NCBI GenBank assembly: GCA_963791885.1
Contig: CAWBUL010000005.1
Coordinates: 1,178,001 to 1,242,000 of the forward strand
Direction of reading: 5' to 3'
Source: CAVSUZ01 sp963791885
GTDB lineage: Bacteria > Pseudomonadota > Alphaproteobacteria > Acetobacterales > Acetobacteraceae
DNA: 64,000 nucleotides
Part shown: positions 17,679-27,194 of the stretch, piece by piece
Numbering within the stretch: position 1 is the stretch's first letter
How the letters are laid out: every line of letters starts with the position of its first letter
Notes under the pieces: generated by a model
Databases searched by the model: none
What the model was told of the DNA's origin: nothing
What the model saw: only the letters and a program-made list of their open reading frames with translations
Translations under genes and position numbers: made by a program

Positions 17679-18697
17679 TGTTTAGCGCCTGCCGCAACAG
17701 GAACTTGCGTGTCTGCCCCGAGCTTCCGCTGAAGCGTGCGCGCGACGCGGCCGGCAATACGACGAAGCAACAGGCCGTACGTGGAAGGGTGCGTCACGAT
17801 ACGGGCCGCGGCGGTCAAGGGACGGCCATCCGCCGCCGCGCGCTGGGCTTCGATGTAGTGGATCATACTGGTATATTGATGCTCACGTTGCTTCAGAACG
17901 GCGACCATCTCGAGATCGCCGCTTACTCTCATCCGATCCAGGAAATGTCAATTCGTGATGAGCGCCGTCCTATAATCGTATCGCCAGGCTCCTTGGCCAG
18001 TTCCAGTCCACTGGCGCGACAGCGGTCCGAATGGCAATGTCCACTCGTACATAGGTTCGCTCAGGAGACAGCCGCGACCACCTGCGACAAAGAAGTCCAT
18101 CAGGTAGTAGAAATCCTCGGAGAGTCGCGCATCTTCGTGGTACCGCAAGTTGTGCTCCATCAGGAACTCCCGGCGCATAACGGGTTTGAGAATGCCGAAA
18201 TCGAAGCTGCCAAAGCAGTTGGAGTTTCTGGACAGATCGTGCCTGGTGATAATTCGAGTTTCCGCTCCGGGCTGGAACGCCGTCTGCACCACGCACCCTG
18301 CTCCAGCGTCTATATAGTACTGATTGTCCGCCGCCATCTCGACCCCGGCAGCTTCGGCCGCCGTGATCAGGCGCGTCAGACGCTGTGGGACATACGCATC
18401 ATCGGCATCCAGAACAGCGAACCAGACGCCTCGCGCTTCCTCCGTCATCTGGTTCATCGCGCGCGGTTTGCCGCCGTTTTTCTCCATGCGAATGAGACGA
18501 ATGCGGGAATCCTCGGCCGCGAACCGTTCCACCACTCCGGCGCTGCCGTCGGTGGAGCCGTCGTCCGCTACCAGGATTTCGATATCGTCTAATGTCTGGC
18601 GCATTGCCGATCGCAGGCAGCGCGATAATGTATGAGCGCTATTGAACACCGGGATCGCAATTGTCGCCCGTGGCGGTCTCGTGGTGTGTGACATCAC
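17675..18697 (-). pseudogene. GT2 glycosyltransferase with in-frame TGA
   Basis: Family 2 glycosyltransferase. IAIPVFNSAHTLSRCL opens the GT-A fold, ILVADDGSTDGS and FAVLDADDAYVP carry the nucleotide/metal-binding aspartates, and EDFYYLMDFF is the later acceptor motif. At 17948-17950 a TGA interrupts the frame. The same frame then continues for 85 codons (HFLDRMRVSGDLEM to the end) with the helical tail usual for this subgroup. The gene is therefore split by one nonsense codon; the shortened protein retains the catalytic domain and might still work. It is coupled by 4-bp overlaps to both neighbours. Confidence 0.75.
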
Positions 18698-19596
18698 AGG
18701 TCCAGCACGCGCTCAGGAGCCATCCGCCCCCGCAACCAATCCATGAAAGCGATGCCGTTGCCCTGGAGTCGACCGCGCCGATCAACCCAGGGCTCCGGGA
18801 ATGGGGATTTTGCTAGGTTGGCAACCAGATTGCGGCCGACACTGCGACACGCGCGGCTCAAGGTGTAGCTGCCTTTGCCATAAAGATAGATTGGATTCGC
18901 AACCTGTGAGTAGCCAAGGGATTTGCCCGGGGAACGCCCCCGCTTCGTACCAAGGTGCACCCCCCGCGCACCGGTCAGCTTCACAAAACGGCCGTGGGAT
19001 CGCAACCGTAGGCTGTAATCCATATCCTCTGACCAAGCGTAGAGCGGCAGCCGTTCATCAAAGCGTAATCGATGGTCACGCGCGGTCGCCAGCCGGATCG
19101 CCATGTTGCAACCGTAGCCCTGCGCAACGTCGATCAGGCCATCACGGCTAGCCCCCTCGCTCCACCCGCGCTGATCATCTTCCACGATTAATCGGGCCTG
19201 TTCCGGCGTGATGCCTGGCCCCCGGGTTCCGTCCGACAAGACGACACCGGTGCTGCCGACGATGTCGGGGCTCGCACCAAATGCCAGCAGCGTGGCTTCG
19301 AGATAGCCCGACGAGGCGAAAAAATCATCGTCAAGGAACAGCAGAATGTCGCAGTCGGAGACAAGATCGAGAATGCTGTTTCGCTGCCGCGGCAGGCCGG
19401 GAGCCGCCGTTATAAACTCGATGCCAGCGCAGCCGTCTAGCCCCGCAATGTCGTCCGGCGTTGTGTAACAGACAATAACACGATCCGGCCGACGCGTCTG
19501 TGATCTGAGTTCACGCAGTGTTTCCTTCAAAATTTCGGCGCGGCCGCGCGTAGCAATTCCAATGGCAGCTTTGAGTGTCGGGGCAAGAAGCGACAT
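18694..19596 (-). CDS. GT2 glycosyltransferase
   Basis: Glycosyltransferase of 300 residues. It has AAIGIATRGRAEILKETL at the N-terminus, the DxD-type D89-D-D91 (LLFLDDDFFA), and YAWSEDMDYSLRLR near the catalytic base. It is the first gene of the minus-strand EPS block (19596 to 14073), whose genes mostly overlap by 4 bp. Substrate cannot be inferred. Confidence 0.8.
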   Translation of the reverse strand: MSLLAPTLKAAIGIATRGRAEILKETLRELRSQTRRPDRVIVCYTTPDDIAGLDGCAGIEFITAAPGLPRQRNSILDLVSDCDILLFLDDDFFASSGYLEATLLAFGASPDIVGSTGVVLSDGTRGPGITPEQARLIVEDDQRGWSEGASRDGLIDVAQGYGCNMAIRLATARDHRLRFDERLPLYAWSEDMDYSLRLRSHGRFVKLTGARGVHLGTKRGRSPGKSLGYSQVANPIYLYGKGSYTLSRACRSVGRNLVANLAKSPFPEPWVDRRGRLQGNGIAFMDWLRGRMAPERVLDL

Positions 19597-19891
19597 TCAG
19601 CGTTCCATCAAGGGCTCGCCTATCAACACGCATACTCTACACGCGGCAAGTACAAAACACGTGAGCGCGTGACACCGGAAATGACGGCCAAGCTCAGAAC
19701 GTTTCAGTTTACTTCAATGTGCGCGTGACTGCTGACTGCCTCGTGATGTGTTTAACGAACAGTCCACTTGATCGCGGAGGCCGGGAACGCGTACCGATAA
19801 GAAAAGACAGCTCTGGGCTGCCAGAAAAACGGGGCGGGCGGGACGTCGCCGACGATATGATTGGTCTGACGGGGAGCCTGGTCTAACAAAG
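19597..19891. promoter_or_regulatory. Divergent intergenic region between two EPS operons
   Basis: This 295-bp gap separates the minus-strand glycosyltransferase operon from the plus-strand WbaP operon and must hold both promoters. It is more AT-rich than the genes. I could not fix -35/-10 boxes with confidence. Confidence 0.4.
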
Positions 19892-21374
19892 ATGCTTATG
19901 ATCAGTCGGTTGCAGCGCGAGCTCACCCCTCGCGATGAGGAAGGCGCTCGGCCGTATGAGATCGGCTGCAGCGAACCCTCTGCATTCGCTTCGATCGGCC
20001 CGCGGCGCATTTCGTTGACTGCGTGGATGATGTTTCAGGCCGATGCAGCGGCGCTGGTACTTGCCGTTTTTGTCGCACAGGCATTCTTGCATTCGTCTAT
20101 CAGCGCTCCTGAGTCGGGAACCGTACCGGGCCGCTTCGTCGGTCAGGCCGCGATCGGGTTAACCGTGGCTGCTTGCTGCGTTCTTTCAGTTGCCCGTTAC
20201 GAGGGCCGTCTGTCAGTCCGGAACGAACTGGAGCAGCTTTTTCTTATTAGCGGCATCTCGTTCGGTACTAACTGGATTCGTAGCGTTCTGGTGCACCGAA
20301 GACCTGCAGCGTTTACCCATAACCGTTTTGTGGTTGCTGTTCCCGTTTCTGGCGTTTTTGGGGCGAAGCACGGTACGACATGGACTGAGTGCGGCAGGAA
20401 TATGGCGCGTCCGTACCGTGCTGATTGGTCCCAAAATCGCATGCTCGGAGGCCCTCAACGCGTTGCAATCCGAGCCGCGTCTCGGATACGAGGTCGTCAA
20501 GGTTCTCGATCCTGGCACTCTGCGCCAATTCCGGATCGGCGCTCTCCGACAGGTCCTTCAGCATTTGGATGCTGACTTCGTTATCGTCGTCAAGGATTCC
20601 GGTGATCCCCCGCTGCCAGCTCTCATGAGCTCGCTCGTGCGGGAAAGGATTCCGTTCGGGGTCATGCCGCACTCGAGCGGTCTGCCGGTCAGCGCCTGCG
20701 GCCGAACGCTATTCCCCGGCTATGAAACCACCCTCTTGGTCTACAGGAACGATATCACCCGACCCCTGCCACGTGCCGCCAAAATCGCTCTCGATCTGTT
20801 GCTCGCGACCATCTGCCTTATTGTTCTTTCGCCGCTGTTCCTGCTGATAGGGCTCGCCATCAAGATGGATGGTGGCCCGGTCTTCTATTGCCATTCTCGG
20901 ATCGGCGCACAGGGGCGAGTGTTCCAGTGCCTGAAATTTCGATCCATGGTCATCGACGCCGACCGCGTCCTGCAGCATCTGTTGGAAACCAACCAGCAGG
21001 CAGCCAGCGAATGGGCAGCGACACAGAAATTGCGGGACGATCCGCGGATAACCTGGGTTGGTAACCTGCTGCGAAAATCCAGCCTTGATGAGCTTCCGCA
21101 GCTTCTCAACGTCTTGCGTCTCGAGATGAGCCTGGTCGGACCCAGGCCGATCGTCGCTTCAGAGATCGAGAAATACGGAGAGAATATTGCTTTCTATTAC
21201 GATACGCGCCCCGGTCTGACGGGGCTATGGCAGGTCAGCGGCCGCAGCGAGACATCATATGAACGCCGTGTCCAACTTGACACCTGGTATGTCAGGAACT
21301 GGAGCATCAGGCACGACTTGGTCATTCTTGCCAAAACCGTGCCTGCGGTGCTGAAGCGCAGGGGGGCGATCTGA
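19892..21374 (+). pseudogene. WbaP-like undecaprenyl-phosphate sugar transferase, frameshifted
   Basis: This enzyme starts the repeat unit by moving a sugar-1-phosphate to undecaprenyl phosphate. The N-terminal frame (from 19892) gives transmembrane segments including MFQADAAALVLAVFVAQAFL. Near 20260-20275 the reading must move to another frame that continues LTGFVAFWCTEDLQRL. The C-terminal catalytic domain is complete: a membrane helix (LLATICLIVLSPLFLLIGL), KFRSMVIDAD, DELPQLLNVLRLEMSLVGPRP and GLTGLWQVSGRS. Because the catalytic half is intact, partial activity from internal initiation is conceivable. Confidence 0.8.
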
Positions 21375-21376
21375 TC

Positions 21377-22745
21377 GTGGAATGGCTCGCTCGCCTGTTG
21401 GGACGCCGGCGCCCCTCCGTTCGTCCGATCAACATCACCGTCCGGCCGCGGCGTGAGCCGCCACGCTTCGCAATGCCGCCTCCAAGCGTTACGTCGAGCA
21501 CGACAGGCGCCAGTGGACCCGTTGTGGCGTTTACACCAACCCGTCCCAAATCAGGACGACGGCAGCTTGTTGGCCGGGAAACAGAGCTCGCTCAAATCGT
21601 GCAGTTGCTCACGGACGAGAGAACGCATGTGGTTCTGTATGCCGAGCGCGGCCGAGGCAAAACCTCCTTGGCCAACATGGTCACCGAGACATTGCGTCGG
21701 CAGGGGCACATCGTTGCCCGCTACTCCTGTGAAGCATCCAGCTCTTTCGAACTCGGTGATCCGGGGACTCGCCCGCGATCTTCCGGTGTCGTTGCTGGCC
21801 AACAGCATGACAGATCGTTCCGCAGGAGGCTGTGAGCCGGCGCTGCCGGCTAGCCCTTTGCGGCCGGCCGATGTCGTTGAGCTCCTTTCTTATGTCGGTT
21901 GCAGTGAGCTGGTCTGTGTTGTGGACGAGTTCGACCGCATCTCCGATCAGGACACGCGCACGCGCCTGGCCGACACGATCAAGCAGATTTCGGATCGCGG
22001 TGTCCCCCTCGCGTTCATGATTGTCGGAGTTGCGGAAACCCTGGAGCAAATCCTTGGGCAGCATCCGTCCATCCAGCGCAATATCGGCGCTGTCCATCTG
22101 CCGTTGCTGAGTGATGTGGAGATTGCGGCGATGCTCACCAAAGGCGGGCGTGACGCGGGCATCACATTCGTCCCGGAGGTGCTGGCGCGGGTGACCCTCG
22201 TCGCCCGGGGTATGCCCTACATGGCGCAGTTTCTGGGGCTCAGAACGCTTCAGGCAACCCTTGCGCGCGGGGACACCAGCGCCTCTGAGGTCGATCTAAG
22301 CACCGCGGTCGAGCGGCTGATTTCCGAAACACGGCACAACGTGGTCACGCAATATGCCCGCCTGACCAACGACGGGAACGATTGGGAAATGGCGCAAGCG
22401 TTGCGACGGATCGCAACGGCCGAGCAGGACCGGTGGGGACGCTTGGGTCTGGCCGGATCACCGGATCGACTTTGCCTGGGCGGGCGCCCCGTTAGCGCCC
22501 CGATTTGGGAACGGCTTAGGCGTGAACACGTGGTGACTCCCATCGAGGGATCGCCCTCGCTGTTCGGCTACGGTGATCGCTCCCTCATGTACCACGTTCT
22601 GCTCCTGGCTGTGAGATCTGCGCTGCAGGATCCACTCTTTGCGCCAGCAACGACGATGGAGACGGAAAGGCAAGAGCAGCCACCACAATCATTGGGTGAC
22701 CCTGACTTCCGGCTCCGGTTCGAACCGAACGAAGTGGATTTCTGA
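21377..22745 (+). pseudogene. AAA/P-loop ATPase of the EPS locus, frameshifted
   Basis: P-loop protein of about 455 residues. A linker precedes GRETELAQIVQLL and Walker A (AERGRGKTS, near residue 90). A frame change occurs near 21745-21765. The second frame continues GLARDLPVSLLA and carries Walker B (LVCVVDEFDRI), a sensor-like FMIVGVAETL and a helical C-terminus. Similar ATPases occur beside Wzc genes in some alphaproteobacterial EPS loci. It starts 2 bp after wbaP and its stop overlaps the next start. Confidence 0.7.
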
Positions 22746-24865
22746 TGGATATGTCGGTCGAGACGGCCAGCACGACGTTGATCGAACCCGCTCCTGGCGT
22801 CTTGAAGCCAAGCGAGCTGATGCGCGTCGCCCGGCGCAATGTCTGGCTCGTCATCCCGCTGATGCTGATCGGCGGTGTCGGCGGCTACATCTACGCAGCG
22901 TCGCTGCCCAAGTCTTATACGTCTTCGGCCAGTATTTCGGTTCAGGGTGACCGTTTCGCCATTCCTGAGCTGCAAGGGGCAGTGCAGGGCGCTAATTCGC
23001 CTGACCCATTGCCTTGGGTTCGCACAGAGATGCAGGCGCTTGGCTCGCGCGCGCTCATCCAGCAGGTGGTTAATCAACTGAACCTGGCCCGTGATCCGGA
23101 ATTCAATCCGACCTTGCGGCCCCCAAGCCTGGGCGCTCGGATCAAGGGCTTCATCCAAAGATTCCTGCCCCATAAAGCCGGTTCGGCTCCTGCCGACACG
23201 AATGATGCGGTGCTGCTCGCCGCCACCCATGCGCTCAGTACATTTCAGGACGACCGCGATCTGGTGATCGACGTCTCGTTCACTGCGCAAAATCCGGATC
23301 TCGCGGCTCGTTTCGTCAACACGTTGATCAGCGACTACCTCGCGGCTCGGACGGCATGGCGAAACGCTGCCAATCAGGGTGCGAATGCCGACATGACGCA
23401 ACGCATTGCGCAAGCACGTGCAGATCTCGACGATATTGAGAAGCGGATGCGGGATCTGCGCAGCCAATCGGGGGTCGTCGGATTGACGCGCTCCGGCACT
23501 GTCGGGCAGCAGCAGCTGGAAGAACTAGCCTCCGCGGCTGATCGGGCAACACTCGACCGGATCCAGCTCGAGGCGAACTGGCAGCACGCTTCTGATCTGA
23601 TCCGCAAAGGGGACACGGCGGTCCTCGCGAGCGTGCTGGGATCGGATACGATCTCGCGTTTGCGCGACCAGGAGAGCATCGCTGCCGGTAGGCTGGCAGA
23701 CATGAGCTCGTCGCACGGACCGAACTATCCCGGCATGCGCAGCGCGCGTTCCCAGGTGGCTGCTATCCGCGGGCAGATCGGCGACGAAGCGAAGCGCATC
23801 GTTGATTCACTCCAGACACAGGTTCAGGTCGCACGAGCGCACGAAGCCGAAGTCAAAAGCGAACTCGCGCAAGCGCGTGACGCAGCAATCAAGGCGCAGA
23901 ACACCGAAGCTCAGCTTGCTCAGCTACAGGCCGATGCAAATTCGGAGCGTCAGGTTTATCAAATGCTTCTCGAGCGCGCGCAGCAAGCCAACGTGCAGAC
24001 AGCAAAGTCGCCAGGCGATATCCCGGATGTTCGCGTGCTGAGCAACGCCGTTCCGTCCGGTTTTCCGTCCGCACCGAATATGAAGATGGCCGCCGGTCTG
24101 GGGCTGGTCGGAGGCGGGTTGCTGGGTGCGCTATTCGCTTTCCTTCGGGAGGAACGGCAGGACGGGTTCGGTGACCCTGCGACGTTGAACAGAGCGGCCG
24201 GGCTTGCCGTCGCCGCCACGCTGCCGCGACGCTCCCTGCGCCGCCGGGGATCGCTGCTGGTTCGGATCAACCCCGGTCAGGTCGGGCCTGAAGTTGAAGC
24301 GTTCCGCTTGCTACGTGCTCGGCTGCGCACGGCGGCGCGCGGAGGCCTCACGCTGAACGTGGCATTCATTGGCGCTGCTGCCGACAACGCAGGGGAGATC
24401 GCAGCCGCCTTCGCCCGGTCTACCGCTATCGACGGGGAGCATGTTCTGCTTGTCGAAGGAGACTTGGAGCACCCCGGGCTGGGACCGTTGCTCGGGCTGG
24501 AGGACAATCCGCTGGAGCAGGCACTACGGGGTCTAGAGGATTGGCGAGACGTTATTGCCTCCGATGCTGACGCGCCGCTCGATATTCTGGTCACAGGTTC
24601 GCCGATTAGGGATGGTCAGATTCTCCTGGCGGGAACCGGGCTTCAGAACCTCCTCATGGAGGCGCGTGATCACTACAAACTGGTCGTGATTGGCGCCCCG
24701 CCCATCACCAACCCGAGCACGCGAACACTTGCTCAACGCGTCGACTGCCTGGTTCTGATTGTTGATGGACGGCGTGCTCGCCGTGAAGCGGTCAAGCAGC
24801 AGGTTGCCGAACTGTCAGCGTTGTCGCGCGTGCCTATGCTTGCTTTGCTCGTGCTGCCGGCATGA
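22745..24865 (+). CDS. Wzc-like chain-length protein with degenerate kinase domain
   Basis: Inner-membrane polysaccharide co-polymerase of 706 residues. Residues 34-54 form TM1, and the Wzz domain with long coiled coils (about 200-420) is followed by the proline-rich GFPSAPNMK and TM2 (about 445-465). The C-terminal BY-kinase-like domain lacks key residues: the Walker A position reads GAAADNAGEI (about 542-551) with no GKT/S, and Walker A' reads VLLVEGDLEHPG (about 566-577). There is no tyrosine cluster at the C-terminus. It probably controls length as a scaffold without autophosphorylation. Confidence 0.8.
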   Translation: MDMSVETASTTLIEPAPGVLKPSELMRVARRNVWLVIPLMLIGGVGGYIYAASLPKSYTSSASISVQGDRFAIPELQGAVQGANSPDPLPWVRTEMQALGSRALIQQVVNQLNLARDPEFNPTLRPPSLGARIKGFIQRFLPHKAGSAPADTNDAVLLAATHALSTFQDDRDLVIDVSFTAQNPDLAARFVNTLISDYLAARTAWRNAANQGANADMTQRIAQARADLDDIEKRMRDLRSQSGVVGLTRSGTVGQQQLEELASAADRATLDRIQLEANWQHASDLIRKGDTAVLASVLGSDTISRLRDQESIAAGRLADMSSSHGPNYPGMRSARSQVAAIRGQIGDEAKRIVDSLQTQVQVARAHEAEVKSELAQARDAAIKAQNTEAQLAQLQADANSERQVYQMLLERAQQANVQTAKSPGDIPDVRVLSNAVPSGFPSAPNMKMAAGLGLVGGGLLGALFAFLREERQDGFGDPATLNRAAGLAVAATLPRRSLRRRGSLLVRINPGQVGPEVEAFRLLRARLRTAARGGLTLNVAFIGAAADNAGEIAAAFARSTAIDGEHVLLVEGDLEHPGLGPLLGLEDNPLEQALRGLEDWRDVIASDADAPLDILVTGSPIRDGQILLAGTGLQNLLMEARDHYKLVVIGAPPITNPSTRTLAQRVDCLVLIVDGRRARREAVKQQVAELSALSRVPMLALLVLPA

Positions 24866-26034
24866 GCCTGCTATTTCTTGTTGCCGGTACACTGCTGGCC
24901 GCGGCGGCACTGCATCCGTTTCTGTCCTATCCACTCAGCCTGTGGTTGTTGCGCCGCTGGCGCCCACGCCAGATTGCTGCGGGACCCGTCACTGGCAAAG
25001 CGGCCATCTGCGTCTGCTTCTACAACGAGGAGGCGGTCGCTCGCGACAAAGTCGAAAACCTGCTCTCCATGCAGTCCAAGGTCGCCGGACTTGAATTGCT
25101 GGCGTACGTGGATGCTGCGACCGACCGGACAGCAGATATTCTGATGGAGTACGCCGATCGCATTCGTGTTGTTGTCTCGCCGCAGCGCCACGGGAAAACC
25201 CATGGCATGAATACGCTCGTGGCGATGACAGATGCCGATTACATCGTGTTCAGCGATGCCAATGTGATGTTCGCTGCGGACGCGGTGCTGAAGCTTCTGG
25301 AACCCTTCAGCGATCCGGAAATTGGCTGCGTATGTGGACATCTTGTCTATACATATCGAAGCAATACCTCGACCGCGTCCACGGGATCACTCTATTGGCG
25401 ATTTGAGGAGGCGGTCAAATCACTGGAAAGCGCCTCCGGCTCCGTCATGGGGGCTGACGGTTCGATCTTCGCCATCCGCCGCAAGTTGCATGTACGCCCG
25501 CCACCCGACTTGATTGACGACATGTACGTCTCACTCTCCATTCTGTGCCGAGGCGCACGGATTGTCCGCGTACCCGACGCGATCGCGCATGAAGAGGCAG
25601 TCTCCCGATCGCGGGAGGAGTTCCGACGCAAAGTCCGCATCGCGTGCCAGGCGTTTAACGTGCATCGGGCGCTTCGTCCTCATTTTGAGGGCCTCGGCAT
25701 GCTCGACCGCTACAAATACCTTTCGCACAAGTTGTTGCGCTGGATGACGGCATACTTGCTTCTTGGCAGTTTCCTTTGCATCCTCACCGGCCTGTGCTTC
25801 ACGCGGCAATGGATCTGGCCGGTCGCGTTCCTGCTTGGTGTTGGTACAGGCCTATGCGGAATCTGGCTAGTCCCGGCGGGCCCGCTTGGACAGATTCGCG
25901 AAATACTCCTGGCATTCGTGGCGACAGCCATCGGGGTCTGTCGTTCCATCGGTGGCGAGCGCTTTCAGACTTGGAATTCTCCCGCCTCTTCCCGCAGTTC
26001 TGCGTCAGTCGTGCTCTCGGGCAGAGACGCGTGA
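24862..26034 (+). CDS. Membrane-bound GT2 glycosyltransferase
   Basis: Protein of 390 residues with an N-terminal membrane helix, a GT2 core and C-terminal membrane helices (about 278-350). The core carries AICVCFYNEEAVARDKVENL, SDAN at 131-134 in place of a canonical DxD, DLIDDMYVSL and a later RRKVRIACQAF replacing the QxxRW box. Membrane-embedded GT2 enzymes of this type can be processive or add a single sugar; I cannot choose. It overlaps the Wzc-like gene by 4 bp. Confidence 0.8.
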   Translation: MSLLFLVAGTLLAAAALHPFLSYPLSLWLLRRWRPRQIAAGPVTGKAAICVCFYNEEAVARDKVENLLSMQSKVAGLELLAYVDAATDRTADILMEYADRIRVVVSPQRHGKTHGMNTLVAMTDADYIVFSDANVMFAADAVLKLLEPFSDPEIGCVCGHLVYTYRSNTSTASTGSLYWRFEEAVKSLESASGSVMGADGSIFAIRRKLHVRPPPDLIDDMYVSLSILCRGARIVRVPDAIAHEEAVSRSREEFRRKVRIACQAFNVHRALRPHFEGLGMLDRYKYLSHKLLRWMTAYLLLGSFLCILTGLCFTRQWIWPVAFLLGVGTGLCGIWLVPAGPLGQIREILLAFVATAIGVCRSIGGERFQTWNSPASSRSSASVVLSGRDA

Positions 26035-26039
26035 CCCCG

Positions 26040-27194
26040 ATGCGTGTGGCACTGATTGATCCATCACTCTTTACCGCCCAATACGACCGGGAATTAGCTG
26101 CAGGTTTGTCGCGAAGCGGTCATCAGGTAACCTTGCATGGGCGAAGACCAAGACCATCCGACGGCAATTTGGGCGATCTTCATCTCGCGGCGTCCTTCTA
26201 CCGCGTCGCGGAGACGCGCTCCGTTGCTGCCTTGCCCTCCGCACTCCGTCTCGCGGTCAAGAGTGGCGATCACGCCTTGTCGATGCTCAGGTTGCTTCGC
26301 CGGATGCGGCAGACGAGGCCGGATATCATCCACTTTCAATGGCTCCCGGTCCCGTGGCTTGACTCTCTTTTTATCGATTCCCTGCGCCGGGTCGCCCCAA
26401 CGGTGCTTACTGTACACGACACGAACCCATTCAACGGTGATCCGACCTCCCGGCTGCAAACATTTGGTTCTCAAAAGTCTCTCGCGTGTTTTGATTCACT
26501 GATCGTGCACACGAAGCAGGGATTCGAACGACTTGTGGCGCGGGGCCTTATGCGCGACCGGATCGCCTTGGTGCCCCATGGCGCGGGCCCTCCCGTCGCC
26601 GATCAGTGGGCACCTGGCGCGTTGGAACCGACCACTTTCGTCATGTTCGGAAAGCTAAAGTCATACAAGGGAATTGATCTGCTGATCGAAGCTTTTTCGC
26701 GCATGTCCCCGCAGCTTCGTTCGCGCTCGCGCATGCGGATTGTCGGGCAACCGTATATGGACTTGGCTCCCCTCCATGCTTTGGCAGAGCGCGCGGGCGT
26801 GGCCGATCAGCTTGAAATCGAACCCAGATTTGTTCCTGACGAAGAGATTGGCGGTTTGTTTGGTCCGTCGACGGTCGCAGTGTTACCGTATCGCGAAATC
26901 GAGGCCAGCGGCGTGCTTCCCCTGGTGATGGCACTTGGACGTCCTGTCGTCGCCTCGAAGCTAGGAAGCTGCGCTGAACTGATCGTCGATGGCGTTCACG
27001 GGCACCTGATCGACCCCGGCGATGTTTGCGCTCTATCCGCGGCACTTGCACATCTTGTGGAGGACCGGGAGTTTGCCGCCCGCTGCGCGACGGCCGTCCG
27101 TAAAGCTGCTGCCAATGCACCGACCTGGGACGAGGTCGCCGAGCGTACCGCCGGCGTTTATCGGACGCTCCGCGCGCCGGACCGAATTAATTGA
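26040..27194 (+). CDS. GT4 glycosyltransferase
   Basis: GT-B glycosyltransferase of about 384 residues from ATG 26040 (MRVALIDPSLF), five bases after the previous stop. The N-terminal Rossmann part holds HFQWLPVPWLDSL and TVLTVHDTNPF. The C-terminal donor site has FVMFGKLKSYKGIDLLIEAF and LPYREIEASGVLPLVMALGRPVV, with the EX7E-like motif around EASGVLPL. It closes the WbaP operon and overlaps the convergent GH16 gene by 8 bp. Confidence 0.85.
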   Translation: MRVALIDPSLFTAQYDRELAAGLSRSGHQVTLHGRRPRPSDGNLGDLHLAASFYRVAETRSVAALPSALRLAVKSGDHALSMLRLLRRMRQTRPDIIHFQWLPVPWLDSLFIDSLRRVAPTVLTVHDTNPFNGDPTSRLQTFGSQKSLACFDSLIVHTKQGFERLVARGLMRDRIALVPHGAGPPVADQWAPGALEPTTFVMFGKLKSYKGIDLLIEAFSRMSPQLRSRSRMRIVGQPYMDLAPLHALAERAGVADQLEIEPRFVPDEEIGGLFGPSTVAVLPYREIEASGVLPLVMALGRPVVASKLGSCAELIVDGVHGHLIDPGDVCALSAALAHLVEDREFAARCATAVRKAAANAPTWDEVAERTAGVYRTLRAPDRIN

